From positions 1 to 64,000 of the forward strand of contig CAKZOK010000004.1 of assembly GCA_937136415.1 (NCBI GenBank): 64,000 nt of DNA, written 5' to 3'. Numbering within the stretch: position 1 is the stretch's first letter; the number at the start of each line of letters is the position of its first letter. The notes below the pieces were generated by a model that worked only from the letters and a program-made list of their open reading frames with translations, ran no database searches and was not told the DNA's origin. Of the stretch, positions 33,510 to 41,943 are shown piece by piece. Both the position numbers and the translations under genes were made by a program. The DNA is from an uncultured Cytophagales bacterium (GTDB lineage Bacteria; Bacteroidota; Bacteroidia; Cytophagales; Bernardetiaceae).

Positions 33510-34445
33510 TCAAACTTTCAAAACCTCTTCGCTATCTTCTTTATCTTTAGCTAGTTGTATTTTTAGTTCTTCTAAAGAATTGTATTTTTCTTCTTCTCTC
33601 AAAAATTTCACAAACTGTAAAGTCAAATCTTTTTCATAAATATCTTTGTCAAAATCAAAAATATTTACTTCAATGGTTTGTTTGAGGTTTTTTCCTATGG
33701 TTGGGCGTACTCCAATACTTAACATTCCACCATAATATTCGTATTTATGAAAAATTCGAACAGCATAAACTCCTTGTTTTGGAATGATTTTGTGCTTATA
33801 ATTTAGCTTTAAATTTGCAGTTGGATAACCTAGTTTTCTACCAATCTGTTTTCCTTTTATGACTTTTCCAGTCAATGAAAATTCGTATCCTAAAAGCTCG
33901 TTTGCTGTTTCGATGTCGCCATCAAAAAGAGCCTTTCGGATTCTTGTGCTGCTGATTGCATTCTCATCGATGTCTTGTCTTGAAATTTCTTCTACCTTAA
34001 ATCCAAATCTATCTTCATTTTCTTTAAGATAATCAAAACCACCTTCTCTATTTTTTCCAAAACGATGGTCATAACCAATCACAAACTGACGAGTTTGTAA
34101 TTTTTTTTGAATAATTCTTTTAATAAAATTCTCGGAAGAAGTAGAAGCAAAACGCTTATTAAAAGGAATTATGCACAGGTGGTCAATTCCCAAATCTTCC
34201 AACAAAATTGCTTTTTCTTCTAAAGTAGTCAAAATTTTTAAATCCTTTTGTTCTGGAAAAAGCACCAAACGAGGGTGAGGGTGATAGGTCAAAACAACGG
34301 TTTGAGCATTGGGAGTACGTTTTTTGAGGTCGACAACGTGTTGAATAATTTTTTGATGCCCTAAATGTACGCCGTCAAACGTTCCACTTGTCAGGATTGT
34401 ATGCTGGAGTTGAGGAAACTCTGAAACCTTACGGTAAATTTTCAT
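33510..34445 (-). CDS. ribF: Bifunctional riboflavin kinase / FAD synthetase
   Basis: 311 residues, the normal size. N-terminal nucleotidyltransferase (FAD synthetase): LTSGTFDGVHLGHQKIIQHV, VLTYHPHPR, FVIGYDHRFGKNREG, ISSTRIRKALFDGDIETAN. C-terminal riboflavin kinase: LTGKVIKGKQIGRKLGYPTANLKLN, GVYAVRIFHKYEYYGGMLSIGVRPTIG, EVNIFDFDKDIYEKDLTLQFVKFLREEEKYNS. It makes FMN and FAD in the cytoplasm. It has its own leader upstream, with a TATCTTTG-like box on the minus strand near 34489-34496 but no good -33 element. Linkage to truB/rpsO, common elsewhere, is not present. Confidence 0.97.
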   Translation of the reverse strand: MKIYRKVSEFPQLQHTILTSGTFDGVHLGHQKIIQHVVDLKKRTPNAQTVVLTYHPHPRLVLFPEQKDLKILTTLEEKAILLEDLGIDHLCIIPFNKRFASTSSENFIKRIIQKKLQTRQFVIGYDHRFGKNREGGFDYLKENEDRFGFKVEEISRQDIDENAISSTRIRKALFDGDIETANELLGYEFSLTGKVIKGKQIGRKLGYPTANLKLNYKHKIIPKQGVYAVRIFHKYEYYGGMLSIGVRPTIGKNLKQTIEVNIFDFDKDIYEKDLTLQFVKFLREEEKYNSLEELKIQLAKDKEDSEEVLKV

Positions 34446-34669
34446 CTAGGAAAAAACAGATTTATAATAGAAATTTGGAAATTAAAAACAAAGATAAAGT
34501 ATTTGATTACGAATTAAAAGTAAGAATCTAAAGTTGGTAACTAAAAGAAGTTTTTTTTCGTTAGGCAAATACTTTTACAAACTTTCAAATAAGATTGAAA
34601 TTGTGTACTTTTATAATAAATTAATCTGAAAGAACAGAGAAGAACGGAAAAGAATAAATTAATAATACA

Positions 34670-35209
34670 ATGAAATTAGACGAAGCAAAAGAAAAATTTA
34701 TTCAAGCATGGGGTGTTTTGGGTACAAGCTGGGGAATTAGCCGAACAATGGCACAAGTTCATGCACTTTTGTTGGTGTCCTCACAACCTCTTAGCGCACA
34801 AGAAATTATAGATACATTATCCATCTCTCAAGGAAGTGCAAATATGAATTTGAGAGCCTTAATTGATTGGCAGCTCATCGAAAAAATAGTGAAAATAGGA
34901 GAGCGAAAAGAATATTTTTCTGCCGAAAAAGACATGTGGGAAATCACAAGACGAGTAATGAGAGAACGCAGAAAACGAGAATTAGAACCCATCTTGAAAA
35001 TGCTAGAAGATGTCAAAACCATCGAACTTTCAGAAAAAGACAAAAAAGAAATAGAAACAAAAGAAGAAATAGAACAAAAAAATAAAGAAATAAAAGAATT
35101 TAAGGAAATGATGCAGCAAATTGATTCTTTTGCCAACCGTGCCGAAAAAGCATTAGATGTGATGATAAAAGCCTCCGAATCTAAGATTGTTGAGCGTTTT
35201 TTGAAATAG
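34670..35209 (+). CDS. GbsR/MarR-family transcriptional regulator
   Basis: 179 residues. N-terminal winged helix-turn-helix: SWGISRTMAQVHALLLVSSQPLSAQEIIDTLSISQGSANMNLRALIDWQLIEKIVKIGERKEYFSAEKDMWEITRRVMRERRKRE, the full GbsR pattern including the GISRTMAQVHALL helix and the REYF/Y wing. The C-terminal half is a long charged helix (KDKKEIETKEEIEQKNKEIKEFKEMM) for dimerisation. GbsR of Bacillus senses choline; Bacteroidota homologues have unknown ligands. It is divergent from ribF and convergent with the TIGR02757 gene. No obvious regulated operon is next to it. Confidence 0.9.
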   Translation: MKLDEAKEKFIQAWGVLGTSWGISRTMAQVHALLLVSSQPLSAQEIIDTLSISQGSANMNLRALIDWQLIEKIVKIGERKEYFSAEKDMWEITRRVMRERRKRELEPILKMLEDVKTIELSEKDKKEIETKEEIEQKNKEIKEFKEMMQQIDSFANRAEKALDVMIKASESKIVERFLK

Positions 35210-35254
35210 CTTTTTACTTTTTAAAGAATAATTATGACTTTAAAATTTTGAAAA

Positions 35255-36043
35255 TTATTTTCTAACTTTATTCTCTATTCCTAAACCAAAAAGAGCAAAA
35301 TCATATTTTACGGGGTCATTTTTATCAAATAATCTTAGATTTTGTGTTAGTTCTTCGGCTGCTTTCCAATCTGAAATAGTACGTTCCATAAGCCCTAATT
35401 TTTTACTTTCTCTTTCTACATGAATATCTAACGGACAAATCAAAATAGAGGGCGAAATAGTTTTCCAAATACCAAAATCAACTCCTTTATTATCTCTTCG
35501 AACCAACCAACGCAGATACATATTCAATCTTTTGCAAGCCGATTTTCTGATGGGTGTGCTGATATGTTTTTTGGTTCGGTGTGGTGCATAATCTACATCA
35601 AAAAAGGCTGTATGAAAATGAGCTAAATTGTCTTTTTGAGTTTCTTTTGAAGAAAAAAGAATTTCTAAAGAATCATTTTTTTGATAAAATCGTTGTAAAA
35701 AATCTAAAAAATAAAGCAAATCAGTAGCATTAAATGTTCGGTGTTTAAATTCTTGAAACCCTATTTTTTTTATGTCTGAATCGGTATAATTTAAAATAAA
35801 ATCGTGAGGCGAATTGTCCATCAATTCCATTAATAAATTACATTTGTTTATAATTGTTTTTCGTAATCCCCACGCCAAAACAGCAGCAAAAAGAGCCGAA
35901 ATTTCAATATCTTGTTTTTTTGTGAATCTATGAGGAATTTGAATAGGGTCATTTTCTATAAAATCAAGATGATTGTATTTTTGATATTTTTCTTCTAAGA
36001 AATCTTTTGTTTTTTCGAAGTTTTTGGAATTTAATTTTAGCAT
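35255..36043 (-). CDS. TIGR02757 (DUF2400) family protein
   Basis: 262 residues, cytoplasmic. Full-length match to the family as I remember it: FLEEKYQKYNHLDFIENDPIQIPHRFTKKQDIEISALFAAVLAWGLRKTIINKCNLLMELMDNSPHDFI, GFQEFKHRTFNATDLLYFLDFLQRFY, KRLNMYLRWLVRRDNKGVDFGIWKTISPSILICPLDIHV, and GLMERTISDWKAAEELTQNLRLFDKNDPVKYDFALFGLGI. Resembles the helix-hairpin DNA glycosylase-like all-alpha fold (HhH-like), but catalytic residues are not defined. Widely conserved in Bacteroidota; function unknown. Followed upstream by a composite palindromic element. Confidence 0.93.
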   Translation of the reverse strand: MLKLNSKNFEKTKDFLEEKYQKYNHLDFIENDPIQIPHRFTKKQDIEISALFAAVLAWGLRKTIINKCNLLMELMDNSPHDFILNYTDSDIKKIGFQEFKHRTFNATDLLYFLDFLQRFYQKNDSLEILFSSKETQKDNLAHFHTAFFDVDYAPHRTKKHISTPIRKSACKRLNMYLRWLVRRDNKGVDFGIWKTISPSILICPLDIHVERESKKLGLMERTISDWKAAEELTQNLRLFDKNDPVKYDFALFGLGIENKVRK

Positions 36044-36073
36044 AGAAATATGAGTGTAATGTCTTTATTTGTT

Positions 36074-36192
36074 AGAGTACTGGACATGAGTTAAAAAGTT
36101 GTTGGTGTCGCTACGCTAAAACACCAACGAACGGTGTTTTTCCCTGTTCTGTGACTCACAGAACAGCAAATACATCTAGTGTCCAGTACTCT
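36074..36192. repeat. Composite palindromic element (modules B and D inside 13-bp terminal inverted repeats)
   Basis: AGAGTACTGGACA (36074-36086) is the exact reverse complement of 36180-36192. Inside lie module B, GTTGGTGT...ACACCAAC (36101-36128, inverted relative to the 41.0-kb copy), and module D-like CTGTTCTGTG/CACAGAACAG (36144-36166). The same B-then-D order, in other flanks, occurs at 57860-58037 when read in reverse. 31 bp upstream of the TIGR02757 gene start. Confidence 0.85.
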
Positions 36193-36248
36193 ATTTATTT
36201 GTAGTTTTGTATTTTTTTCTGTTATCTCAAATTGAATATTATTTTTGG

Positions 36249-37121
36249 TTAAAAAGCATCTAAAGGAGCATTTTCATCAGTATAAAAATCGCCACCAAAA
36301 TTAGTTCCACCTCCATTTTTTTCGATAAGTTTGGTATAAAGAATAAATGTAGCTGCAAAACTAAGAGGAAGGGTAATTATTAATCCTAATCCTAAAAATA
36401 GTAAGCCAACAAGATTTAATAATGAAAAAGCCAGTACAAATCCTAAAATTCCTATAAAATTTGCAATTACAATTTTTCGACTTAATTCCATAGCTGACCA
36501 AAAATTCATTTTGGCTATGACAATCAAGATAGGCGTGAAAATATATAAAGTAAAAACAAGAAAAGAGGGAATAGCAAAAATAAAATAGAAAACAACAGTA
36601 AAGGTTTCGTAGGTATTTGTATCAAAAATATCAACTGTCTTATTAATTTCAAATTCTTGAGCTAAAAAAAATACAATTAAAAATGGAATAAGCAATATAA
36701 TAAAAACCACAATTTGATATAAAGCAAGCTGTCCAGTATGATTAAAACCATCAAATAAATTTTGAAATGAAACTCTTTCTTTTTGATAATTTTTTTCAAA
36801 ATAGGAATAAAAACCAGCTAAAAGAGCTGAAATTAGAGTCAAATTTACGATTGTACCCACCAAATAACCAAGTTGTCCTAAAAAATTGACAACTTGAGGA
36901 GTAATAAAACTAAGTGTCAGATAAGAAAACAGACACAAAAAAGTATAAGAAATAAGTTGCCCTAGATGAGATTTTACCAAATTCCAAGCAATATTCAATG
37001 TATCCTTAAATTCGACACTATATCCATGGGTGCGAAGGGTCGCAAATTCATCAGTGGGAGTGAGTCCGACAGGATTGTGAGAAAGGTTTTCTGCAGTATA
37101 AGATGCTGATTCGGTTTCCAT
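36249..37121 (-). CDS. Multi-pass membrane protein of unknown function
   Basis: Frame extends to 37232, but ATG 37121 (METESASYTAENLSHNPVG) starts a sensible protein of 290 residues; the longer start would run into the repeat-bearing intergenic DNA. A soluble N-terminus with EFATLRTHGYSVEFKDTLNIAWNLVKSHLGQ leads to about six membrane helices (LISYTFLCLFSYLTLSFIT, LVGTIVNLTLISALLAGFY, LYQIVVFIILLIPFLIVFFLA, TFTVVFYFIFAIPSFLVFTLYIF, FIGILGFVLAFSLLNLVGLLFLGLG). This resembles the integral membrane domains seen in GlpQ-type or DUF975-like proteins. The C-terminal tail is soluble and Gly/Asp-rich. No named family is certain. Confidence 0.65.
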   Translation of the reverse strand: METESASYTAENLSHNPVGLTPTDEFATLRTHGYSVEFKDTLNIAWNLVKSHLGQLISYTFLCLFSYLTLSFITPQVVNFLGQLGYLVGTIVNLTLISALLAGFYSYFEKNYQKERVSFQNLFDGFNHTGQLALYQIVVFIILLIPFLIVFFLAQEFEINKTVDIFDTNTYETFTVVFYFIFAIPSFLVFTLYIFTPILIVIAKMNFWSAMELSRKIVIANFIGILGFVLAFSLLNLVGLLFLGLGLIITLPLSFAATFILYTKLIEKNGGGTNFGGDFYTDENAPLDAF

Positions 37122-37254
37122 ATCTTTTGTTTGATTGAAGTTTGTATTTTTAATAAAAGTACATAAATATTTTTTCTTTAAAAGATTAATTTTATAAGTT
37201 GTTGTAGGTTTTTTTAGTTGTGAAAACACCAAATTATTTTTTTAGATTCATTTT

Positions 37255-37308
37255 GTGTAGTTGTTTAGAACCAAACACCTACGAAAAATTAATCGTGATA
37301 ACCTTTAA
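37255..37308. repeat. MITE-like repeat, family E, copy 4 (right half only)
   Basis: Contains CGAAAAATTAATCGTGATAA followed by CCTTTAAT, the right end of family E (compare 41754-41812). The left TTATCAC end is missing or decayed. It lies in the leader region of the NtrC-like gene, and a spurious open frame runs through it. Confidence 0.6.
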
Positions 37309-37438
37309 TAGAAAAATAAATTTCAAACTTTTTCTTGTAAAAACTCTTTCCTTGTTATATATTGCTATACAACAAAAGCAGATACATTTTTTAAACCTTG
37401 TTTTGGGTATTTGCACCAATCACAAAAGACACATTTTT

Positions 37439-38593
37439 ATGCCAAAAAAAATCCTTATTATAGATGATGAAGCTGCCATTCGTCATACGCTCCGAGATAT
37501 TTTGGAGTACGAAAAATATGAAATAGATGAAGCCAAAGACGGACAACAAGGTTTGGATATGTTGCTCATCAATAATTATGATGTCGTTTTGTGCGACATC
37601 AAAATGCCAAAAATGGACGGTATAGAAGTGTTACAAAAATCTGCCGAACTAGGTAGAGAAAATGCTTTTATAATGATTTCGGCACACGGAAATATCGAAA
37701 CGGCCGTCGAATGCACCAAAAAAGGAGCGTTTGACTTTATTGAAAAACCACCTGATTTGAATCGCCTTTTGGTTACCATTCGTAATGCAATGGAAAAAAC
37801 TCAGCTTGTTACCGAAACCAAAACACTCAAGAAAAAAGTACCCAAAACGATAGATATTATTGGAGAATCACAAGCGATTCATGATGTAAAAGAAACTATC
37901 GAAAAAGTTGCGCCTACCGATGCTCGTGTTATGATTACAGGACCTAATGGTTCTGGTAAAGAATTGGTAGCTAAGTGGTTACATGAAAAAAGTGAGCGTT
38001 CGGCGCATCTTTTAGTAGAGGTAAACTGTGCTGCCATTCCTTCCGAACTTATAGAAAGTGAGCTTTTTGGACATGAAAAAGGTTCTTTTACGTCGGCTAT
38101 TAAGCAGCGAATTGGAAAGTTTGAATTGGCTGATAAAGGAACATTATTTCTTGATGAAATTGGAGATATGAGCCTTTCTGCACAAGCGAAAGTTTTGCGT
38201 GCCTTACAAGAACACAAAATTACTCGTGTAGGAGGAGATAAAGAGATTAAAGTTGATGTTCGTGTGGTGGCTGCGACTAATAAAAATCTAAAAGAAGAAA
38301 TAAAAAATGGAAATTTTAGAGAAGATTTGTATCATCGCTTGGGAGTAATTTTGATAAAAGTTCCTGCTCTCAATGAACGTAAAGATGATATTCCTTTATT
38401 AGTTGAGCATTTTTTAGACCAAATTGCGACCGAATATGGTGAGCCAAAAAAGAAAGTTGATGCAGCAGCTTTGAAAGAATTGCAAAAAAATGATTGGACT
38501 GGCAATATTCGTGAACTCCGAAATGTAGTCGAAAGACTTATCATCATGAGTGGCAAATCAATTACAGTCAATGACGTTAAAAAACATGCTTAA
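37439..38593 (+). CDS. NtrC-like response regulator without a DNA-binding domain
   Basis: 384 residues from ATG 37439 (MPKKILIIDDEAAIRHTL). The frame extends upstream to 37220 through a repeat element, which is not credible coding. Receiver 1-120, Asp53 as phospho-acceptor (VVLCDIKMP). AAA+ domain about 145-375: Walker A is GPNGSGKE (not the usual GESGTGKE), Walker B TLFLDEIGDM, sensor ATNKNLKEEI, and NDWTGNIRELRNVVERL. The sigma-54 contact loop is GSFTSA (215-220) in place of GAFTGA. The protein stops just after the AAA+ C-domain (SGKSITVNDVKKHA), so the Fis-type HTH is absent. It may activate from solution, or act otherwise. No histidine kinase gene is adjacent in the same direction. Confidence 0.9.
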   Translation: MPKKILIIDDEAAIRHTLRDILEYEKYEIDEAKDGQQGLDMLLINNYDVVLCDIKMPKMDGIEVLQKSAELGRENAFIMISAHGNIETAVECTKKGAFDFIEKPPDLNRLLVTIRNAMEKTQLVTETKTLKKKVPKTIDIIGESQAIHDVKETIEKVAPTDARVMITGPNGSGKELVAKWLHEKSERSAHLLVEVNCAAIPSELIESELFGHEKGSFTSAIKQRIGKFELADKGTLFLDEIGDMSLSAQAKVLRALQEHKITRVGGDKEIKVDVRVVAATNKNLKEEIKNGNFREDLYHRLGVILIKVPALNERKDDIPLLVEHFLDQIATEYGEPKKKVDAAALKELQKNDWTGNIRELRNVVERLIIMSGKSITVNDVKKHA

Positions 38594-38653
38594 AAAATCA
38601 TGAATTGTAATTTATAAAAGAATATTTTATTTCTAGAGCTAAAAAAATCTTAT

Positions 38654-38690
38654 AAAAAATCCTATAAAAATAAATTTTGTAGGATTTTTT
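38654..38690. terminator. Bidirectional terminator
   Basis: AAAAAATCCTATAAAA pairs with TTTTGTAGGATTTTTT (one G-T), touching the stop codon of the convergent kinase gene. Confidence 0.85.
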
Positions 38691-40950
38691 AGTTTACTGT
38701 TTCAGTAATTTCATCATTTTTGAGAACATTAGAAGTATTATCTTTTGATGGAAGTGTAAACCAAAATGTTGTACCTTCATTTTCAACACTTTGAACACCT
38801 ATTTTTCCTCCATTTTGTTCTACAAATTCTTTACAAATAATTAGCCCCAAACCTGTTCCTTTTTCGCCTTCTGTGCCTTTTGTAGAGTATTTATTATCTA
38901 GTTTGAAGAGTTTTTGAGAAACTTTTTTTGGCATTCCTATTCCTGTATCAATTACTGATATTTTTGTAAAATTTGTTTCTTTCCCAGCTTCATTTATTTC
39001 TATTTCTGCTTTTATTTTTATTTTTCCTTTTTTTGGTGTGAACTTAATAGCATTCGAAACCAAATTTCTCAAAATTGTAAAAGTGGCATTTTCATCAGCA
39101 AAAATAACTTTATTTTCTATATCAATACACGCTGTATCAATTTCTTTTTCTTTTATTTGGGGCAATAATATTTTATACATTTTATTAATTACAACCTTTA
39201 ATTCTATGTTTTTGGGTTCTAAAGCAACGGCTTTCATTTGGATTCTTGACCATGACAACAAATCTTCCAAAAATTTGTACAAATTATTTAATGTCCTTTC
39301 TTGGTCAGCAGCCATATTAATTATTTCTTCTTTCGAAAGTTTTTGACCAAAGGTAGAAATAAGATGAGAATATCCTTTTAAAGAATTGAGAGGGCCTTTG
39401 AGGTCGTGGGCAACAATAGAAAAAAAACGGTCTTTTGTTTTATTAATAGCATTAAGTTCTTCTTTTGATGCTAAAAGTTGTTGGTTCATTGATTGCAATT
39501 CTTGATTTTGTTTTTTAATAGAATCACTTTGTTTTTTGAGTATTTTTTGAGTATTTTTTCCAAAACGATAACGGTTATAAATCAAAAAGGCAACAATTCC
39601 TAAAGCAATAATGATTGTCAATCCAATCATATTAAATTTTTGCGCCCTTTCTACTTTTGCTTTTTGTTCAAGTTGTTTTTCACGTTGGTTAAGCTCCAAA
39701 ACATCAATTTCTTGTCGATGGCGTTCTTGTTCGAACTGCATTTGTAGGCTATTTATTTTGCGAATAGAAACCTCATTATGAACAGAATCTTTATATATTA
39801 AATATTTTCTATAATAACTTAAAGCCAGCTTATCTTTCTGATTTTTTTCATACAGATTTGCAAAAGCAAAATAAACTTGTTTGTATAATAAATTATTATT
39901 TAAGGATAAAGCTGTTTTTTCGGCTCTTCTCAAAAATAACTCTGCTTTATCATAGGCTTTTTCAGCACTATAAATATTTCCCAAACGAATAGAAAGCAAA
40001 ATAGCTTGTTGTTCTTGGTCTAACTGTTCGGCAATTTGTAGTGCTTCGAAAGCATATTGTTTTGCCAAAATATAATCATATTTGGTAAAGTATAATTCTG
40101 AATATAAATTATAGGTTTCCAACAAACATCTTCGTTTTGATTTTCCTGTACAAGATTTTTCTGATTTTTGAAGATACAACAAAGCTGTATCATATTCTTT
40201 GATAGCTAAAAATATTTTTGCAAGTCCTTGTGCAGCAGTTGCTTGTGTTTTTTTTCTTTCGTCTAATTGGTCTTTCTGAATACTATTTTCTTTATTTGCC
40301 AAGTTTAATAATTCTTCATAATAATATTGTGCTTCTTTATATTGTTGGCTTTCAAAGTAGAGATTGGCAATGTTTTCATAAAAATCTTCTTTAGTTAATA
40401 ATGGGTTTGAATAATTTCGCCACACTTCAAATGCTTTCAAATAACTATTCAAAGCCTTTACTTTATTTCCTGTTTGGTCATAAATTTTGCCTAATTGATG
40501 GTGCAAAAAGGGAGGAGGTATTTGTTTTTGTTCCAAAAAAACTGAAATTTGATATTCTATAATTTGGGAGGCTTTTAAGTGTTTGCCTTTGGCTTGCAAA
40601 ACTTGTGCATATTGATAAACTGAAATAGCAGAAAGATGATTAGCAGAAAGATTTTTGCCCAACTCATATCCTTTTTTTCCATATTTATATGCCATTGCAT
40701 TATCATTTTTGATGGCTCTAATTACGATAGAATTATAAATGGCAAGTTTGGTTGTGTCTTCTTTTTGGTGCAATTCTAAGGCATGAATAAGGCTATCCAA
40801 TTCTTTTTCGTTTTGGTTGTAGGCAAATGTGTGAAAAAGACTACCATAAACCAAAATGACTAATAAATATTTTAACCCATTTTTTAAAAAATAAAAATGC
40901 TGTTTAACTTTGTTAGAATAATAAAAATAGTATGGATTAAAATAATTCAT
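38689..40950 (-). CDS. TPR hybrid-free sensor histidine kinase (HisKA/HATPase type)
   Basis: 753 residues. A hydrophobic N-terminal segment (LKYLLVILVYGSLFHTFAY, about 27-45) is a signal anchor or signal peptide; next come periplasmic TPRs (about 55-390), a coiled linker and one membrane helix (FNMIGLTIIIALGIVAFLIY, about 438-458). A cytoplasmic coiled coil (NTQKILKKQSDSIKKQNQELQ) leads to HisKA with His515 (FFSIVAHDLKGPLNSLKGY) and HATPase with N-box (ILRNLVSNAIKFTP), G1 (VIDTGIGMPKK) and G2 (GEKGTGLGLIICKEFVEQNGG). Architecture differs from the tandem LytS-type kinases: this one is a classical kinase. The response regulator is not adjacent; the convergent NtrC-like gene is a possible partner. 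Confidence 0.9.
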   Translation of the reverse strand: MNYFNPYYFYYSNKVKQHFYFLKNGLKYLLVILVYGSLFHTFAYNQNEKELDSLIHALELHQKEDTTKLAIYNSIVIRAIKNDNAMAYKYGKKGYELGKNLSANHLSAISVYQYAQVLQAKGKHLKASQIIEYQISVFLEQKQIPPPFLHHQLGKIYDQTGNKVKALNSYLKAFEVWRNYSNPLLTKEDFYENIANLYFESQQYKEAQYYYEELLNLANKENSIQKDQLDERKKTQATAAQGLAKIFLAIKEYDTALLYLQKSEKSCTGKSKRRCLLETYNLYSELYFTKYDYILAKQYAFEALQIAEQLDQEQQAILLSIRLGNIYSAEKAYDKAELFLRRAEKTALSLNNNLLYKQVYFAFANLYEKNQKDKLALSYYRKYLIYKDSVHNEVSIRKINSLQMQFEQERHRQEIDVLELNQREKQLEQKAKVERAQKFNMIGLTIIIALGIVAFLIYNRYRFGKNTQKILKKQSDSIKKQNQELQSMNQQLLASKEELNAINKTKDRFFSIVAHDLKGPLNSLKGYSHLISTFGQKLSKEEIINMAADQERTLNNLYKFLEDLLSWSRIQMKAVALEPKNIELKVVINKMYKILLPQIKEKEIDTACIDIENKVIFADENATFTILRNLVSNAIKFTPKKGKIKIKAEIEINEAGKETNFTKISVIDTGIGMPKKVSQKLFKLDNKYSTKGTEGEKGTGLGLIICKEFVEQNGGKIGVQSVENEGTTFWFTLPSKDNTSNVLKNDEITETVN

Positions 40951-40980
40951 AATTAAAAGTAAAAAATAAAATGTCTATTA

Positions 40981-41120
40981 TTTATTAAAAAGGTAAATTT
41001 TGGATTTGCATTTCAATGCCGTTGTTGGTGTTTTAGCGAAGCGACACCAACAACCAAATGACTTATCATACTTTTTACAACACCACCTTTATTAAAAAGG
41101 TAAATTTTGGATTTGCATTT
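40981..41120. repeat. 33-bp direct repeats flanking module B hairpin
   Basis: A 33-bp sequence beginning TTTATTAAAAAGGTAAATTT occurs exactly at 40981-41013 and 41088-41120. Between them lies the module B hairpin (GTTGTTGGTGT 41021-41031 pairing with ACACCAACAAC 41044-41054). The whole sits 31 bp upstream of the kinase start at 40950. It is either a tandem duplication of 107 bp or an insertion with duplicated flanks. Confidence 0.8.
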
Positions 41121-41144
41121 TTAAAAAGTGACCTATTGGCAAAT

Positions 41145-41720
41145 CTATTCATTTATTTTTTCATGAACAAACTGTATAATATCTGGAAAAAAGGATAAAA
41201 AATCAGCCTCAATTACAGAATAATTTTGTTTTAAAAAATCAAAAGATTCGTGCAAATGTGTTGCATATTTTGCTCTCCTAGATAGCCCATTGAGTGATTG
41301 TTCCATTCCATATAAAGTTGCATAATGTGTGAGCCAATCTTGTTCTTTCATTTTCAAAAAAACATGTTGTGCTGCGAGTGGCAAAATGTCATAATTTTTT
41401 TCTAAAGTTTGATAAATAAAAGGCGAAAATTCAGATAAATTATCATATTTATAAAAATTTTTTCCCAAAAAATGGTCATAATAAATATCTGTAATTACAG
41501 GAGCATATTTTCCAAAATCAGCATGCAAACGTTTGTTGGTTTGTAAAACAATAGGGTGTTGGTCAGTAAAAGTATCAATATTGCGATGTAACAAAATTCC
41601 TTTTGCTATCTCTTCTGGATAATTTTTGTATTTGTTTCCTCTTACAAAATCGCCCAAAAAATTACCTACAATTATATTTTCTATTTTATGAGATAAAAAA
41701 AAATGAGCCAAAAAGTTCAT
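41145..41720 (-). CDS. acpH: Acyl carrier protein phosphodiesterase-like protein (DUF479)
   Basis: 191 residues, the AcpH length. N-terminal MNFLAHFFLSHKIENIIVGNFLGDFVRG has the conserved LAH and GNFxGDF metal-ligand motifs, followed by GILLHRNIDTFTDQHPIV (HRxID-F) and ADFGKYAPVITDIYYDHFLGKNF, the HD-like histidine/aspartate pattern of the family. AcpH removes the 4'-phosphopantetheine arm from ACP in E. coli; other family members may act on other phosphoesters, so the substrate is not certain here. All helical, cytoplasmic. It ends close to the direct-repeat region and starts next to a family E repeat. Confidence 0.88.
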   Translation of the reverse strand: MNFLAHFFLSHKIENIIVGNFLGDFVRGNKYKNYPEEIAKGILLHRNIDTFTDQHPIVLQTNKRLHADFGKYAPVITDIYYDHFLGKNFYKYDNLSEFSPFIYQTLEKNYDILPLAAQHVFLKMKEQDWLTHYATLYGMEQSLNGLSRRAKYATHLHESFDFLKQNYSVIEADFLSFFPDIIQFVHEKINE

Positions 41721-41753
41721 ATAAAAAAATAAAATATCAGAACTATAATAAAT

Positions 41754-41812
41754 GTTATCACGTTTTTAAGGAACTGAACCCACATGAAAAATTAATTGTG
41801 ATAACCTTTAAT
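41754..41812. repeat. MITE-like repeat, family E, copy 2 (short form)
   Basis: 59 bp: GTTATCAC at 41754-41761 and GTGATAAC at 41798-41805, a perfect 8-bp inverted pair, with TTAAGGAACTGAACCCACAT between. The right two thirds match the end of the 55.3-kb copy; the interior has been lost. 33 bp upstream of the AcpH-like gene. Confidence 0.8.
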
Positions 41813-41876
41813 TAAATATAAAGTTCTCTAATATAAACAAAAAAACGGTAATTGGGTCAAAGAGAGCCATAAAATA

Positions 41877-41925
41877 AAAAAAAAGTCTATCTATTTTTTG
41901 TATAAAAAACTAGATAGACTTTTTT
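41877..41925 (-). terminator. Terminator of the coiled-coil gene pair
   Basis: AAAGTCTATCTA pairs with TAGATAGACTTT, with long A and T tracts, just downstream of the minus-strand gene at 41944. Confidence 0.85.
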
Positions 41926-41943
41926 AGAATAAAAAATTAGGAA

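Noticed and set aside
37220-37438. N-terminal extension of the NtrC-like frame by 73 codons
   Set aside because: It runs through a family E repeat and has no receiver-domain similarity; the receiver starts cleanly at ATG 37439.
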